This document shows positions 43,471 through 52,619 of a stretch of DNA of 64,000 nucleotides, one piece after another. How positions within the stretch are numbered: the first letter of the stretch is position 1; every line of letters begins with the position of its first letter. This stretch comes from Alphaproteobacteria bacterium (GTDB lineage Bacteria; Pseudomonadota; Alphaproteobacteria; DSM-16000; Inquilinaceae): assembly GCA_028277405.1 (NCBI GenBank), contig JANQGH010000085.1, positions 1 through 64,000 on the forward strand, written 5' to 3'. Position numbers and translations under genes: made by a program. The notes below the pieces were generated by a model, which made no database searches, was not told where the DNA came from, and worked only from the letters and a program-made list of their open reading frames with translations.

Positions 43471-46400
43471 CCGCGCCGACCTGCCTACCCTGCTGTTTCG
43501 ACAACCGCGTTATCTGGCACTGCTGATCGCGGTGGTGCTGGTCGCCGGCTTGTCGGCCTTCGCGACGGTCGGCCGCCAGGAAGACCCGACGATCACCAAT
43601 CTGTTCGCCACCATCGTGACGCCGGTCCCCGGCGCGACGGCCGAGCGGGTCGAAGCCCTGGTGACCGACAAGATCGAAGATGAGTTGCTGGAGATCGAAC
43701 AGATCGACGAGATGGTCTCGCGATCGCGCAACGGCATCTCGGTCATCACGCTCGAGCTCAGCCCGTACATCACGGATGCCGAGATCGACCAGGTCTGGGT
43801 CGATGTGCGCAGCGCGCTGGACGATGCGGAACTGCAGTTTCCCGAAGGCGTGCCCTCGCCGACACTGGAAACCGATCGCGGCAACGCCTTCACCAGCATC
43901 AGCGCGATTACCTGGCGCGGGGAGAGCGAGCCCAATCTCGCCATCATGGGCCGCTTTGCCGAGGATCTGCAGGATCGCTTGCGCGCCGTCCCGGGCGCGG
44001 AATTGGTTCAGATCTGGGGCGGGCCGGACGAGGAGATCGTGGTCGAGTTCGACCGCAACGTCCTGACCTCTCTTGCGCTGACACCGGACGCGGTGGCCGC
44101 GGCAATTGCGTCGGCGGATGCCAAGGTCGCGGCCGGGCAATTGCGCGCGGACAACAACCTCGTCATCGAGGTCGCCGGCGAGATCGAGGATCTGGACCGC
44201 ATCCGCGATGTGCCGATCGCGTCGAGCGGCGACACGATCGTGCGGGTCGGCGACGTGGCGACGGTCCGGCGCACCCTGGTGAACCCGCCCGACAATCTCG
44301 CCTTTGCCGAGCTTAAGCCGGCCGTCGTGGTCGCCGTGCGCATGGCGGTGAACTTGCAGGTCGACACCTGGATGGCGGAGGTTCGCGGCGTCTTGGCCGA
44401 GTTCGAGGCGACCCTTCCCGGCGGCCTGGACCACGAGCAGATCTTCGACCAGAGCGTCTATACCGCCCAGCGCTTCAGCACCCTGGGTGAGAATCTGGCG
44501 ATCGGCGTCGGGCTGGTCGTCATCGTGCTGTTCGTCACGCTGGGCTGGCGTTCGGCGGCCATCGTCGCCCTGATCCTGCCCTTGACCGGCTTCATGGCGA
44601 TCGGGTTGCTGGAAGCCCAGGGCGTGCCGCTGCACCAAATGTCGGTCACCGGCCTGATCGTCGCCCTTGGGCTATTGGTCGACAGCGCGATCGTGATGAC
44701 GGACCGGATACGATCGCGTCTCGAAAACGGCGCCACGCCCGTGGATGCCGTCGGCGAGGCGGTGCGGCATCTGTGGTTGCCGCTGCTGGCCTCGACCATT
44801 ACGACCGTGCTCGCCTTCATGCCGATGGCGCTGCTGCCCGGCGCGCCGGGCGACTTCGTCAGCGCGATCGCGATCGCCGTGATCACCGCGCTGGTTTCGT
44901 CCTGGCTGTTGGCGATCTTGGTTACGCCGGCAATCTCCGGTTTCGTTCTCGCCCGCGTCGGTAAAGGGCCGCGCCGCTGGTGGCGCAACGGCATCGGCGG
45001 CGGCCCGTTTCGGTGGCTGTTTGCCCGCTCGCTGGATCTGAGCCTGCGGTTCCGGATCCTCAGCATCATGGTCGCGGTCGCCCTGCCGATCATCGGTTTC
45101 GTCAGCTTGCCGACGCTGACGGCCCAGTTCTTCCCCGGCGCCGATCGCGACCAGTTCTATGTCCAGATGCGGTTGCCGGCGCGCGCCTCGCTGGACCAAA
45201 CGGTCGACGTGGTCCGCCAGGCCCACGCCATCCTGCGCGAGGACGAGGCCGTCGAGACGGTCGCCTGGTTCGCGGGCCGAAGCGCGCCGGCTTTCTACTA
45301 CAACATGCTGATGGACCAGGACGGCGTCGCGCGTTTTGCCGAGGCGCTGGTCACCGCGACCTCCGCCGAGGCAGCGGTCGACCTGATGCCCGACTTGCAG
45401 GACCGGTTCGACCAGGAACTGCCGGGCGCGCAAATCTTCGTGCGCGAGATCCTTCAGGGACCGCCCGTTGTCGCACCGGTCGAACTCAGGATCTTCGGGC
45501 CGGACCTGGACCAGTTGCGCGCGTTGGGGGAGCAGGCGCGGTTGCTGATGACGCAAGTGCCGGCAATCACGCACACGCGCGCCGCGCTGAATGGCGGCGT
45601 GCCGCAACTGCAGTTTCAAGCCGACGAGGACGTGGCACGGCTTCTCGGACTTTCGCTGGGCGACGTCGCCAGGCAGCTTGAGACCAATCTCGAGGGCGCC
45701 ATGGGTGGCTCCCTGATCGAGGCGACGAACGAGTTGCCGGTGCGCGTGCGGATCTCGTCGGACGAGCGCGGCAGCATCGCCGACATCGGGTCCATCGACA
45801 TTCTTGCGCCGACAAACGGCCAGTCGGCGGAGCTGTTTCCCGGCGTGCCGCTATCGGCGCTGGGCGAGCTGACCCTGGTACCGTCCCAACAATCGATCCC
45901 GCATCTCGACGGCGAGCGGTTCAACTCGGTGCTCGGCTATGTCGATGCGGGCGTCCTGCCCCAGGAAGCTTTCGGCGCCTTCCAGCAGATTCTGGAGGAG
46001 AACCCACTGCCACTGCCCATCGGCTATCGTCTTGAGTTCGGCGGCGATGCCGATGCCAGGGCCGACACGGTGCGCGATCTGATGGCCTCGGTCGCGCTGA
46101 TCGTGACGCTGACACTGGTCACCATCGTGCTGACCTTCAACTCGTTCCGCCTGTCGCTGGCGGTGGCCACGGTCGCCGGGTTGTCGATGGGTCTCAGCTT
46201 TTTGTCGCTGGCCCTGCTCGGTTTCCCGTTCGGCATTCAGGCCCTGATCGGCGCCATCGGTTCGATCGGCGTTTCGGTCAATGTCGCGATTATCATCCTG
46301 ACCGAGCTGAAGGGCGATCGCCGGGCGGTCGCTGGCGATCCGGTCGCGATCCGTAACATCGTGCTCGGCACCAGCCGTCACATCTTCTCCACAACCCTGA

Positions 46401-46663
46401 CGACGTTCGGTGGCTTCATCCCGCTGATCCTCGGCGGCGGCGGCTTCTGGCCGCCCTTCGCAACAGCCATTGCCGGCGGCGTCCTACTGTCTTCCATCGT
46501 CAGCTTCTACTTCGTGCCACCTATCTTCTCGCTGATCACACGATCGCGCCCGGTGGCGACCTTCGAGGATGAGGATGATGCCCCTGGCCGGCATGACGGG
46601 CGGACGACAATGCCCCTGCCATTGCCGGGTAACGATGCGGATGGACTGAGACGGGTCGTTTAG
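43463..46663 (+). CDS. RND efflux permease with atypical proton relay
   Basis: The 1066-residue inner-membrane pump has two repeats of six helices with large periplasmic loops. In helix 4 the sequence L-L-V-D-S-A-I-V keeps Asp407 but has Ser at 408. In helix 10 G-V-S-V-N-V-A-I has Asn940 where AcrB has Lys. The family's DD-K proton relay is thus incomplete. It lacks a neighbouring outer-membrane channel gene. The ATG at 43463 overlaps the adaptor stop; TTG at 43451 is an alternative. Confidence 0.93.
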   Translation: MSSRADLPTLLFRQPRYLALLIAVVLVAGLSAFATVGRQEDPTITNLFATIVTPVPGATAERVEALVTDKIEDELLEIEQIDEMVSRSRNGISVITLELSPYITDAEIDQVWVDVRSALDDAELQFPEGVPSPTLETDRGNAFTSISAITWRGESEPNLAIMGRFAEDLQDRLRAVPGAELVQIWGGPDEEIVVEFDRNVLTSLALTPDAVAAAIASADAKVAAGQLRADNNLVIEVAGEIEDLDRIRDVPIASSGDTIVRVGDVATVRRTLVNPPDNLAFAELKPAVVVAVRMAVNLQVDTWMAEVRGVLAEFEATLPGGLDHEQIFDQSVYTAQRFSTLGENLAIGVGLVVIVLFVTLGWRSAAIVALILPLTGFMAIGLLEAQGVPLHQMSVTGLIVALGLLVDSAIVMTDRIRSRLENGATPVDAVGEAVRHLWLPLLASTITTVLAFMPMALLPGAPGDFVSAIAIAVITALVSSWLLAILVTPAISGFVLARVGKGPRRWWRNGIGGGPFRWLFARSLDLSLRFRILSIMVAVALPIIGFVSLPTLTAQFFPGADRDQFYVQMRLPARASLDQTVDVVRQAHAILREDEAVETVAWFAGRSAPAFYYNMLMDQDGVARFAEALVTATSAEAAVDLMPDLQDRFDQELPGAQIFVREILQGPPVVAPVELRIFGPDLDQLRALGEQARLLMTQVPAITHTRAALNGGVPQLQFQADEDVARLLGLSLGDVARQLETNLEGAMGGSLIEATNELPVRVRISSDERGSIADIGSIDILAPTNGQSAELFPGVPLSALGELTLVPSQQSIPHLDGERFNSVLGYVDAGVLPQEAFGAFQQILEENPLPLPIGYRLEFGGDADARADTVRDLMASVALIVTLTLVTIVLTFNSFRLSLAVATVAGLSMGLSFLSLALLGFPFGIQALIGAIGSIGVSVNVAIIILTELKGDRRAVAGDPVAIRNIVLGTSRHIFSTTLTTFGGFIPLILGGGGFWPPFATAIAGGVLLSSIVSFYFVPPIFSLITRSRPVATFEDEDDAPGRHDGRTTMPLPLPGNDADGLRRVV

Positions 46664-46693
46664 CCGTCCCGCAGTCACAAAGCCCAAACATTC

Positions 46694-46711
46694 CAATTGC
46701 TATAACAATTG
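46694..46711. promoter_or_regulatory. 18-base palindrome, candidate GntR operator of locus B
   Basis: CAATTGCTATAACAATTG is a palindrome except for one mismatched pair (46700/46705). Its core TTG-N-TATA-N-CAA resembles the T/A-centred sites of HutC-type GntR regulators such as the one at 55647. It lies 246 bases upstream of the first gene of locus B, with a smaller dyad GCACT-AC-AGTGC at 46797-46808. Confidence 0.5.
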
Positions 46712-46957
46712 CGCTCAGGCATTCTGGCGACCGGTATCGACAACGCGATGAGGTCGCGGCCAGGTGCGGAACGCCGATCAAGCCAGGAAAATCATTGCAC
46801 TACAGTGCCTTGGGCGGACGTCTTTGGCAGCATTCAGTCCGCTTCAAGCTGTTTTCGGCGTGTTTTGTGAAGACGCGCAGACGGGTCGGCCCGAAAGGAT
46901 ATGACGAGCCTGATCCCCAGCAGCCGAAGCATGCATCGACAGGGTCCAGCCAGTTAA

Positions 46958-47995
46958 ATGGAACCGGCCTTGAAGCGCCAGCGCCTTGGCGCCTGCATGA
47001 CCGGCAATGGCCTGATGTGTGCGCTGGCGATCGATCAGGGCATCAGCCTCACCCGCGCTTTGACTGCCGCCTCCGGGAACGCCGGTGACGCCGACGCGCG
47101 GGCGGCGGAGTTCAAAACCGTGCTTGCCAAATGGCTGTCGCCTGACGCCTCCGCCATTCTTCTAGACCACCGCTTCGGCGATGCCTGCCAGGCGGTCACC
47201 GACACGGGAACGGGAATCCTGCGCGCGTATGAGACAGACGTCTATGGCGGCGACAGCGAAACCGTCACGACATTGCCGCCGAGCGAGTCGGTGCGTCGCC
47301 TCGCGCAGCGCGGCGCCGACGCGATCAAGCTGCACATGTATTACGACCCGGACGCGCCGTCGGACGAGAACGCGGTGAAGCAGGCGCTGATTGAGCGTGT
47401 GGGCGCGGAATGCCAGGCCAACGACGTGCCGTTTCTTTTCGAGCCTCTATCGTATCGGCAAGGGGTCGAGGCGGGCACGGCGGCCTTCGCCGCGATCAAG
47501 CCCGACATCGTGCGGCGGTCGGTAGCGGAGTTTTCCAAGCCTGGGTACCGCATCGACGTCCTGAAGATCGAATTCCCGATCGACCTTGCCTTCGTCGCCG
47601 GCACCCAAACGGCCGAACGCGAGGGTGGATCGCCGAACTGCTCCTTGGCCGAGGCGCTGGACCATTTTCGGGCCACGGCCGAAGCCGCCGGCTGCCCGTT
47701 CGTGTTTTTGAGCGCCGGCGTGACCTTGGAGGCGTTCGCGGAGGGGCTGGAGCTGGCGGGCAAGGCCGGTGTGCCTTATGGCGGCTATCTGTGCGGGCGC
47801 GCGGTTTGGCGGCCGGCCATCGAGATCTTCGGCAAGGGCGGATCGTCGGCCCTTGCGGACTGGGCGAAGGGCGAGGGGCGTGAAAGGCTGCGCCATTTGA
47901 CGGCGATCGCCAATGAGACCGCCGTACCCTTGGTCAACGCCGGCGAAGTGAATGCCGAACCGGCCCGGCACACCGTCCAGGGGCATGGCCAATGA
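46958..47995 (+). CDS. LacD-like aldolase (tagatose-bisphosphate aldolase family)
   Basis: The 345-residue class I aldolase begins with the LacD-like N-G-L-M-C-A-L-A-I-D-Q-G segment, has A-I-K-L-H-M-Y-Y-D, and the likely Schiff-base Lys203 in I-D-V-L-K-I-E-F-P. Relatives split tagatose 1,6-bisphosphate or sulfofructose phosphate. The ATG at 46958 has a poor ribosome site, but conserved sequence starts early, so a later start is unlikely. It overlaps the next gene (ATGA). No sugar kinase accompanies it, so the substrate is unclear. Confidence 0.82.
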   Translation: MEPALKRQRLGACMTGNGLMCALAIDQGISLTRALTAASGNAGDADARAAEFKTVLAKWLSPDASAILLDHRFGDACQAVTDTGTGILRAYETDVYGGDSETVTTLPPSESVRRLAQRGADAIKLHMYYDPDAPSDENAVKQALIERVGAECQANDVPFLFEPLSYRQGVEAGTAAFAAIKPDIVRRSVAEFSKPGYRIDVLKIEFPIDLAFVAGTQTAEREGGSPNCSLAEALDHFRATAEAAGCPFVFLSAGVTLEAFAEGLELAGKAGVPYGGYLCGRAVWRPAIEIFGKGGSSALADWAKGEGRERLRHLTAIANETAVPLVNAGEVNAEPARHTVQGHGQ

Positions 47996-49437
47996 CCCGT
48001 CACCGGCCCCGCATCGGCTATGTCGGCGTCTCGATCTCGCCCTACTACGCCGAGAAGTATCGGGTGCGCGAAACCGCGATCGACGCCTTGCAGGCCGAAA
48101 GCGACGCGCTGGGCTATGACCTCGTCGCGATCGGCCGGCCGATCCATTCCGGAGAGGATGCAGAGGCGGCGGCGCGAGAGTTGAAGGATCAGCGGATCGA
48201 CTTTCTGATGATCCAGAACGCCGCCTGCAGCGCGGGTGAGCAGCTTTATCCGCTGCTGGACGTGGCACCCCGGGTTGGCCTTTGGTCCGTGCCGGACCCC
48301 AGCTTTGACGGCCCGGTGCAACTGTCATCGCTGGTCTCGATGAGCCATTTCGCCAGCTTGATCAAGACCGTCGTGAAGGACCGCGACATTCCGTACAAAT
48401 GGTTCTACGGCAACCCGGACTCAGAGCGGTTCCGCGAACGGTTTGCGGTTACGGCGCGGGCATTGCGGGCGGTTGTCGGGCTGGAGCAGTCGCGCATTGG
48501 CTGGATCGGCGGCGTCTCGCCCGGCTTTGACGGCATGGTCTCCGACGCCGACGCCTTTCGACGCCGGCTGGGCGTTACGGTCGAACCGATCGACCTGGCG
48601 GACGTGGTCGACAACGCCAAGGCCGTCGAGGCCACTCGTGTGGCCGAAGCGGTCGCTGAGATGCGCGGCGCGGCGCGGTCGATCGCGGTGACGGAGGACG
48701 AGGCGTTCGACCGGGTCGCCCGCCTCTATCTGGCGCTGCACGATCTCTCCGCCGACGAGGACTACGACGCGCTGGCGGTCCAGTGCTGGTCCGACATCCA
48801 GGGGCTCTACAACGTTGCCCCGTGCCTGGCCTATGGCTGGCTGGGCAGCGAGCACCGGTTTCCGGTTGCTTGCGAGGGCGACGTGCTGGGCGCCGTCAGC
48901 ATGCACATGCTGAACCTGATGTCCGATCGGGATGGCTCCGCCACCCTGCTCGACATCGCCGCGCTCGACCCGGACCGGCAAGCGATGCTGATGTGGCATT
49001 GCGGCGTTTCCCCCCGCCATTTCGCCAATCAGGACGGCATCGCCTGGGTCGACCATGTGACCTTAGGGCGCAACGCCGATGACGGGCCCTACGGCGTCTC
49101 CGGCGACCAGGTGTTCGCGCCCCAGCCGACGACGGTCAGCTATGTCAACGAGGACGCGTCGCGCCTGCTGGTCTTGAAGTCGGAGATCGTGGAGCACCCG
49201 TCGAAGGGCTTCGACGGCACGCGGGGGTGGGTTTCCAAGACCTATCTGAATGGCGAAGCGATCGACATCTGGGATCTTTTAAACACGCTGACCGTACGCG
49301 GCCTGCAACATCATTTTGCGATGGGACAGGGCGACTTGACGCGTGAGCTGATGGAATTGGCCGCCTGGACCAAGATGCGGCTGGTCGAACCGGTCCCGTA
49401 TGCGGATTATCTGCAGCGGGACGGGGTCAATGTCTAA
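47992..49437 (+). CDS. L-fucose/L-arabinose isomerase-like protein
   Basis: The 481-residue protein shows the fold of the FucI/AraA family: an N-terminal Rossmann-like part (I-G-Y-V-G-V-S-I), then I-Q-N-A-A-C-S, W-I-G-G-V-S-P-G-F-D, and V-A-C-E-G-D-V-L-G-A-V containing Glu295, which matches a metal-binding Glu of FucI. M-W-H-C-G and P-R-H-F are also present. It is shorter than FucI, and the real substrate may be an uncommon ketose or aldose. It is coupled to the aldolase gene. Confidence 0.82.
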   Translation: MTRHRPRIGYVGVSISPYYAEKYRVRETAIDALQAESDALGYDLVAIGRPIHSGEDAEAAARELKDQRIDFLMIQNAACSAGEQLYPLLDVAPRVGLWSVPDPSFDGPVQLSSLVSMSHFASLIKTVVKDRDIPYKWFYGNPDSERFRERFAVTARALRAVVGLEQSRIGWIGGVSPGFDGMVSDADAFRRRLGVTVEPIDLADVVDNAKAVEATRVAEAVAEMRGAARSIAVTEDEAFDRVARLYLALHDLSADEDYDALAVQCWSDIQGLYNVAPCLAYGWLGSEHRFPVACEGDVLGAVSMHMLNLMSDRDGSATLLDIAALDPDRQAMLMWHCGVSPRHFANQDGIAWVDHVTLGRNADDGPYGVSGDQVFAPQPTTVSYVNEDASRLLVLKSEIVEHPSKGFDGTRGWVSKTYLNGEAIDIWDLLNTLTVRGLQHHFAMGQGDLTRELMELAAWTKMRLVEPVPYADYLQRDGVNV

Positions 49438-49466
49438 TAACCGGTGACGATGGGAGGAGTTGCACC

Positions 49467-50738
49467 ATGAAGCTTTCGACACTCAAAAACGCGGCCATTG
49501 CGGCGACCGCGGCGCTGGCGATCAGCGCCAGTGCGACCGCGCAGGACCTGCCTGGCTTTACCAGTTGGGACGAGGTGGTCGAGCAGGCGCGCGGCGAGAC
49601 CGTCTATTGGTACATGTGGGGCGGTTCGGACGCCATCAACGGCTTCGTCGACGAGTTCTACGGCGTGCCGCTGCAAGAGGAATACGGCATCACCTTGGAG
49701 CGGGTGCCGGTGGCCGATACGGTCGATGTGGTCAACCAGGTGATCAGCGAGCAGCAGGCCGGTGCGACCGGCGATCGCGGCACGGTCGACCTTATCTGGA
49801 TCAACGGCGAGAACTTCTTCACGCTCAGGCAGGCGGATCTGCTCTACGGGCCGTGGGCAGAAGGTATTCCGAACGCCGCCCTGGTCGATTGGGACAACCC
49901 CGCCATCTACCTCGACTTCGGTCGGCCGGTCGACGGCTATGAGAGCCCCTGGTCGAGCGCCCAGTTCCACTTCGTCTATGATTCCGCGCGCCTGGATGAG
50001 GACGAGTTGCCGCGGTCCTACGCCGAGCTGAGCGATTGGATCGAGGCCAATCCGGGCCAGTTCACCTATATGGCGCCTGGACCCGGCGCCTTTGTCGGCA
50101 CGCGCTTCGTGAAGCAGCTGTTCTTCGAGTTGAGCGGCGGCCACGATCAGTGGGTCGGTGAGTTCAACGAGGATCTTTACAACGAGTGGGCGCCTCAGGT
50201 CTGGCAGACCCTGATCGACTGGCAGCCCAATCTGTGGCGCGAGGGCGAGACCTACCCGGCTAACCAGTCGGAGACCGATCAGCTGTTCGCCAATGGCGAG
50301 ACCGCGTTCACCTTCACCCAGTCGCCGTCGGGCGCGGCGCCATCGATCGCGGCGGGCATCGTGCCGCCGACCTCGCAGGCCTTTTCGTTTAACGACTACA
50401 TGATCGGCGATTTCAACTATGTCGCCATCCCGTTCAACGCGCCGAACAAGGCGGCCGCCCTGGTGACCGCCAACCTGATCCTGCGGCCGGACCGGCAGGC
50501 CTTCCAGGTGCAGCCGGAATACGGCTTCTGCTGTGGCTGGGGTATCGACGTGTCGCGGGTCACCGATCCGGATCAGGTCGCCGCCATTGACGCCGCGATG
50601 CAGAATCTCGGCGACGCGGCGGAGGATCCGAGCATTCTGGCCGGCGCCTTGGTCGCGGACATCGCGGCGGAGTACCAGACCAGGATCGAGGCGGATTGGG
50701 AGCGCTACGTCCTGCGCGGCGAGCCGCTGCCGCAATAG
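49467..50738 (+). CDS. YnjB-type ABC transporter substrate-binding protein
   Basis: The 423-residue periplasmic protein has a signal peptide ending S-A-S-A-T-A-Q-D. The mature part contains W-Y-M-W-G-G-S, G-I-T-L-E-R-V-P-V-A-D-T and D-L-I-W-I-N-G-E-N-F, sequences shared with the YnjB group whose ligand is not established. GGGAGGAG precedes the ATG. It is the first of four importer genes and follows two sugar enzymes, which hints at a carbohydrate ligand. Confidence 0.88.
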   Translation: MKLSTLKNAAIAATAALAISASATAQDLPGFTSWDEVVEQARGETVYWYMWGGSDAINGFVDEFYGVPLQEEYGITLERVPVADTVDVVNQVISEQQAGATGDRGTVDLIWINGENFFTLRQADLLYGPWAEGIPNAALVDWDNPAIYLDFGRPVDGYESPWSSAQFHFVYDSARLDEDELPRSYAELSDWIEANPGQFTYMAPGPGAFVGTRFVKQLFFELSGGHDQWVGEFNEDLYNEWAPQVWQTLIDWQPNLWREGETYPANQSETDQLFANGETAFTFTQSPSGAAPSIAAGIVPPTSQAFSFNDYMIGDFNYVAIPFNAPNKAAALVTANLILRPDRQAFQVQPEYGFCCGWGIDVSRVTDPDQVAAIDAAMQNLGDAAEDPSILAGALVADIAAEYQTRIEADWERYVLRGEPLPQ

Positions 50739-50791
50739 TCGGAAGGCGAATTAGGCAGCAGGAACCCGAACCGGTACCAGAGGGCTAACCC

Positions 50792-51667
50792 ATGTCGTGG
50801 GAACGTTGGCGCATTCCCTTGATGCTCGGGCCGACCGTCCTGATCATCCTGGTGCTGTTCTTCGGCAGCTTAGGCTTCGGGTTCCTGCAAAGCCTTGGCT
50901 TCCAGCCTCAGCTCGGCAACACCGAGTTGAATTTCGACGCGTACATCAGCGTCATGTTTTCCGAAGAGCATTCCAGCCGGTTCTGGGCCGGCTTGCTGCT
51001 GACCTTCTGGGTGGCGTTCGCCAGCACCTTTATCTCAGCGGCGCTGGCGATCGCCATCGCCCTGCTGTTGCGCCGCACGTTCTTCGGCAAGCGACTGGCG
51101 GTGTTTCTGTTCCAGCTCAATTTGCCGATACCGCATCTGGTGATCGCGATCGGCATGATTCTGGTGTTCTCGCAAAGCGGCCTGCTGTCGCGCGTGGCCG
51201 GCGAGCTAGGGCTGATCAGCAGCCCGCGCGAGTTCCCGGTGCTGGTGCGCGACAGTTCCGGCATCGGCATCATTCTCGCGTACGTTTGGAAGGAGATCGC
51301 CTTTTTCGGCATCATCGTCATGGCGATCCTGCAATCGCTGGGCGAGGACTACGAGGCCGCCGCCCAGAGCCTGGGCGCCAACCGCTGGCAGCGGTTTCGC
51401 TACGTCACCTTGCCGCTGATCATGCCGGGGCTGATGTCGGCCTCGATCATCGTCTTTGCGTTCACGTTCGGCACGTATGAGGTGCCGCGCATCCTGGGGG
51501 TTCGACACCCGGAGATGCTGCCGGTGATGGCGCTGGACTTCTTCCTGAACCCCGATTTGAACGCGCGCGCCGAGGGCATGGCGCTCAGCATCATCATCGC
51601 GGTCATCGTGCTCATCCTGGTGCTGATCTACATGTATATCAGTGCCCGCACGATCAGGCGGGGTTAG
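50792..51667 (+). CDS. ABC transporter permease 1 (locus B)
   Basis: The 291-residue inner-membrane permease has six helices and a spermidine/putrescine-type EAA loop, E-D-Y-E-A-A-A-Q-S-L-G-A-N-R-W-Q-R-F. Its closest relatives in layout are the YnjC and PotB-type permeases. It starts 53 bases after the binding-protein gene, and its stop is four bases before the next permease gene. Confidence 0.92.
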   Translation: MSWERWRIPLMLGPTVLIILVLFFGSLGFGFLQSLGFQPQLGNTELNFDAYISVMFSEEHSSRFWAGLLLTFWVAFASTFISAALAIAIALLLRRTFFGKRLAVFLFQLNLPIPHLVIAIGMILVFSQSGLLSRVAGELGLISSPREFPVLVRDSSGIGIILAYVWKEIAFFGIIVMAILQSLGEDYEAAAQSLGANRWQRFRYVTLPLIMPGLMSASIIVFAFTFGTYEVPRILGVRHPEMLPVMALDFFLNPDLNARAEGMALSIIIAVIVLILVLIYMYISARTIRRG

Positions 51668-51671
51668 GGCC

Positions 51672-52619
51672 ATGACGGACGTGACGGTCAAGGAACTGGC
51701 CCCGGCCGACCGCAGTGCGGGCAAGCGCGCCACCGGCAAAATCGTCTTCTACGCCACCGTGATCTTCATGTGCGTAGTGCTGGTACTGCCGGTCATCGCC
51801 TTCTTCATCAACGCCTTTGCCTTTCGCTGGTTCTACCCGCAGCTGATCCCGGACGAATGGAGCCTGCAGGCCTGGCAGAGGCTGGGCCTGCTGCCGCCGC
51901 CGGGGCAGTTCAGCATCGAGAACCTGTTCGCCCAATGGGCCAGCGTGCCGGATGTGGTCCGCGCCCTGGGCTTGAGCCTTTGGATCGGGTTTCTGGTGAC
52001 CGGCGTTTCGATCGTGATCGGCATGCCGGCGGCGCGGGCGCTGGGCATGTACAGTTTCCGGGGCAAGCGGCTAATTGAGTTCATCATCATCACGCCGACG
52101 ATCGTGCCGCCGATTGCGTTCAGCCTGGGCCTGAACATCAACTTCATCCGCTGGGACCTGGCGCTGGAAGCGGCGGGCATCAATTTGGGCCTGTCGGGCT
52201 CCGTCCTCGGTGTCAGCATTGTCCATCTGGTGCCGGTGATGCCCTATGTCGTGCTGACGTTGAGCGGCGTGTTCGCCAACTACAACGCCGATTTCGAGGC
52301 TCAGGCGCGGACGCTGGGCGCCGGCCCGTTCCGGACCTTCTGGCACGTCACCTTCCCGGCCATCCTGCCCGGCCTGTTCGTGGCCTGCCTGTTCGCCTTC
52401 CTGGTCTCGTGGAGCCAATATCTGCTGACCTTCCTGATCGGCCAGGGCCGCGTGATCACCTTGCCCATCCTGCTGTTTTCCGCCGCCGGCAGTGGCAACA
52501 ACGCGGTGATCGCCGCCCTGTCGCTGATCTTCATCGCACCGGCGGTGTTGATCCTGCTGGTTTCGTCCCGCTATCTGTCCGGCGAGTCCGGGGCCGTCGG
52601 AGGGTTTGGCCGCGTATGA
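51672..52619 (+). CDS. ABC transporter permease 2 (locus B)
   Basis: The 315-residue permease has six helices and an EAA loop N-A-D-F-E-A-Q-A-R-T-L-G-A-G-P-F. Start ATG 51672 is chosen because it follows TTAGGG just past the previous stop; a start at 51642 inside permease 1 is less likely. It is separate from permease 1, unlike E. coli YnjC, where both halves are fused. It overlaps the ATPase gene (ATGA). Confidence 0.92.
   Translation: MTDVTVKELAPADRSAGKRATGKIVFYATVIFMCVVLVLPVIAFFINAFAFRWFYPQLIPDEWSLQAWQRLGLLPPPGQFSIENLFAQWASVPDVVRALGLSLWIGFLVTGVSIVIGMPAARALGMYSFRGKRLIEFIIITPTIVPPIAFSLGLNINFIRWDLALEAAGINLGLSGSVLGVSIVHLVPVMPYVVLTLSGVFANYNADFEAQARTLGAGPFRTFWHVTFPAILPGLFVACLFAFLVSWSQYLLTFLIGQGRVITLPILLFSAAGSGNNAVIAALSLIFIAPAVLILLVSSRYLSGESGAVGGFGRV

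Noticed and set aside
46795-47088. A 97-codon frame upstream of and overlapping the aldolase start
   Set aside because: Overlaps the aldolase in another frame, has no ribosome site and no recognisable sequence; the region more likely holds regulatory sites.
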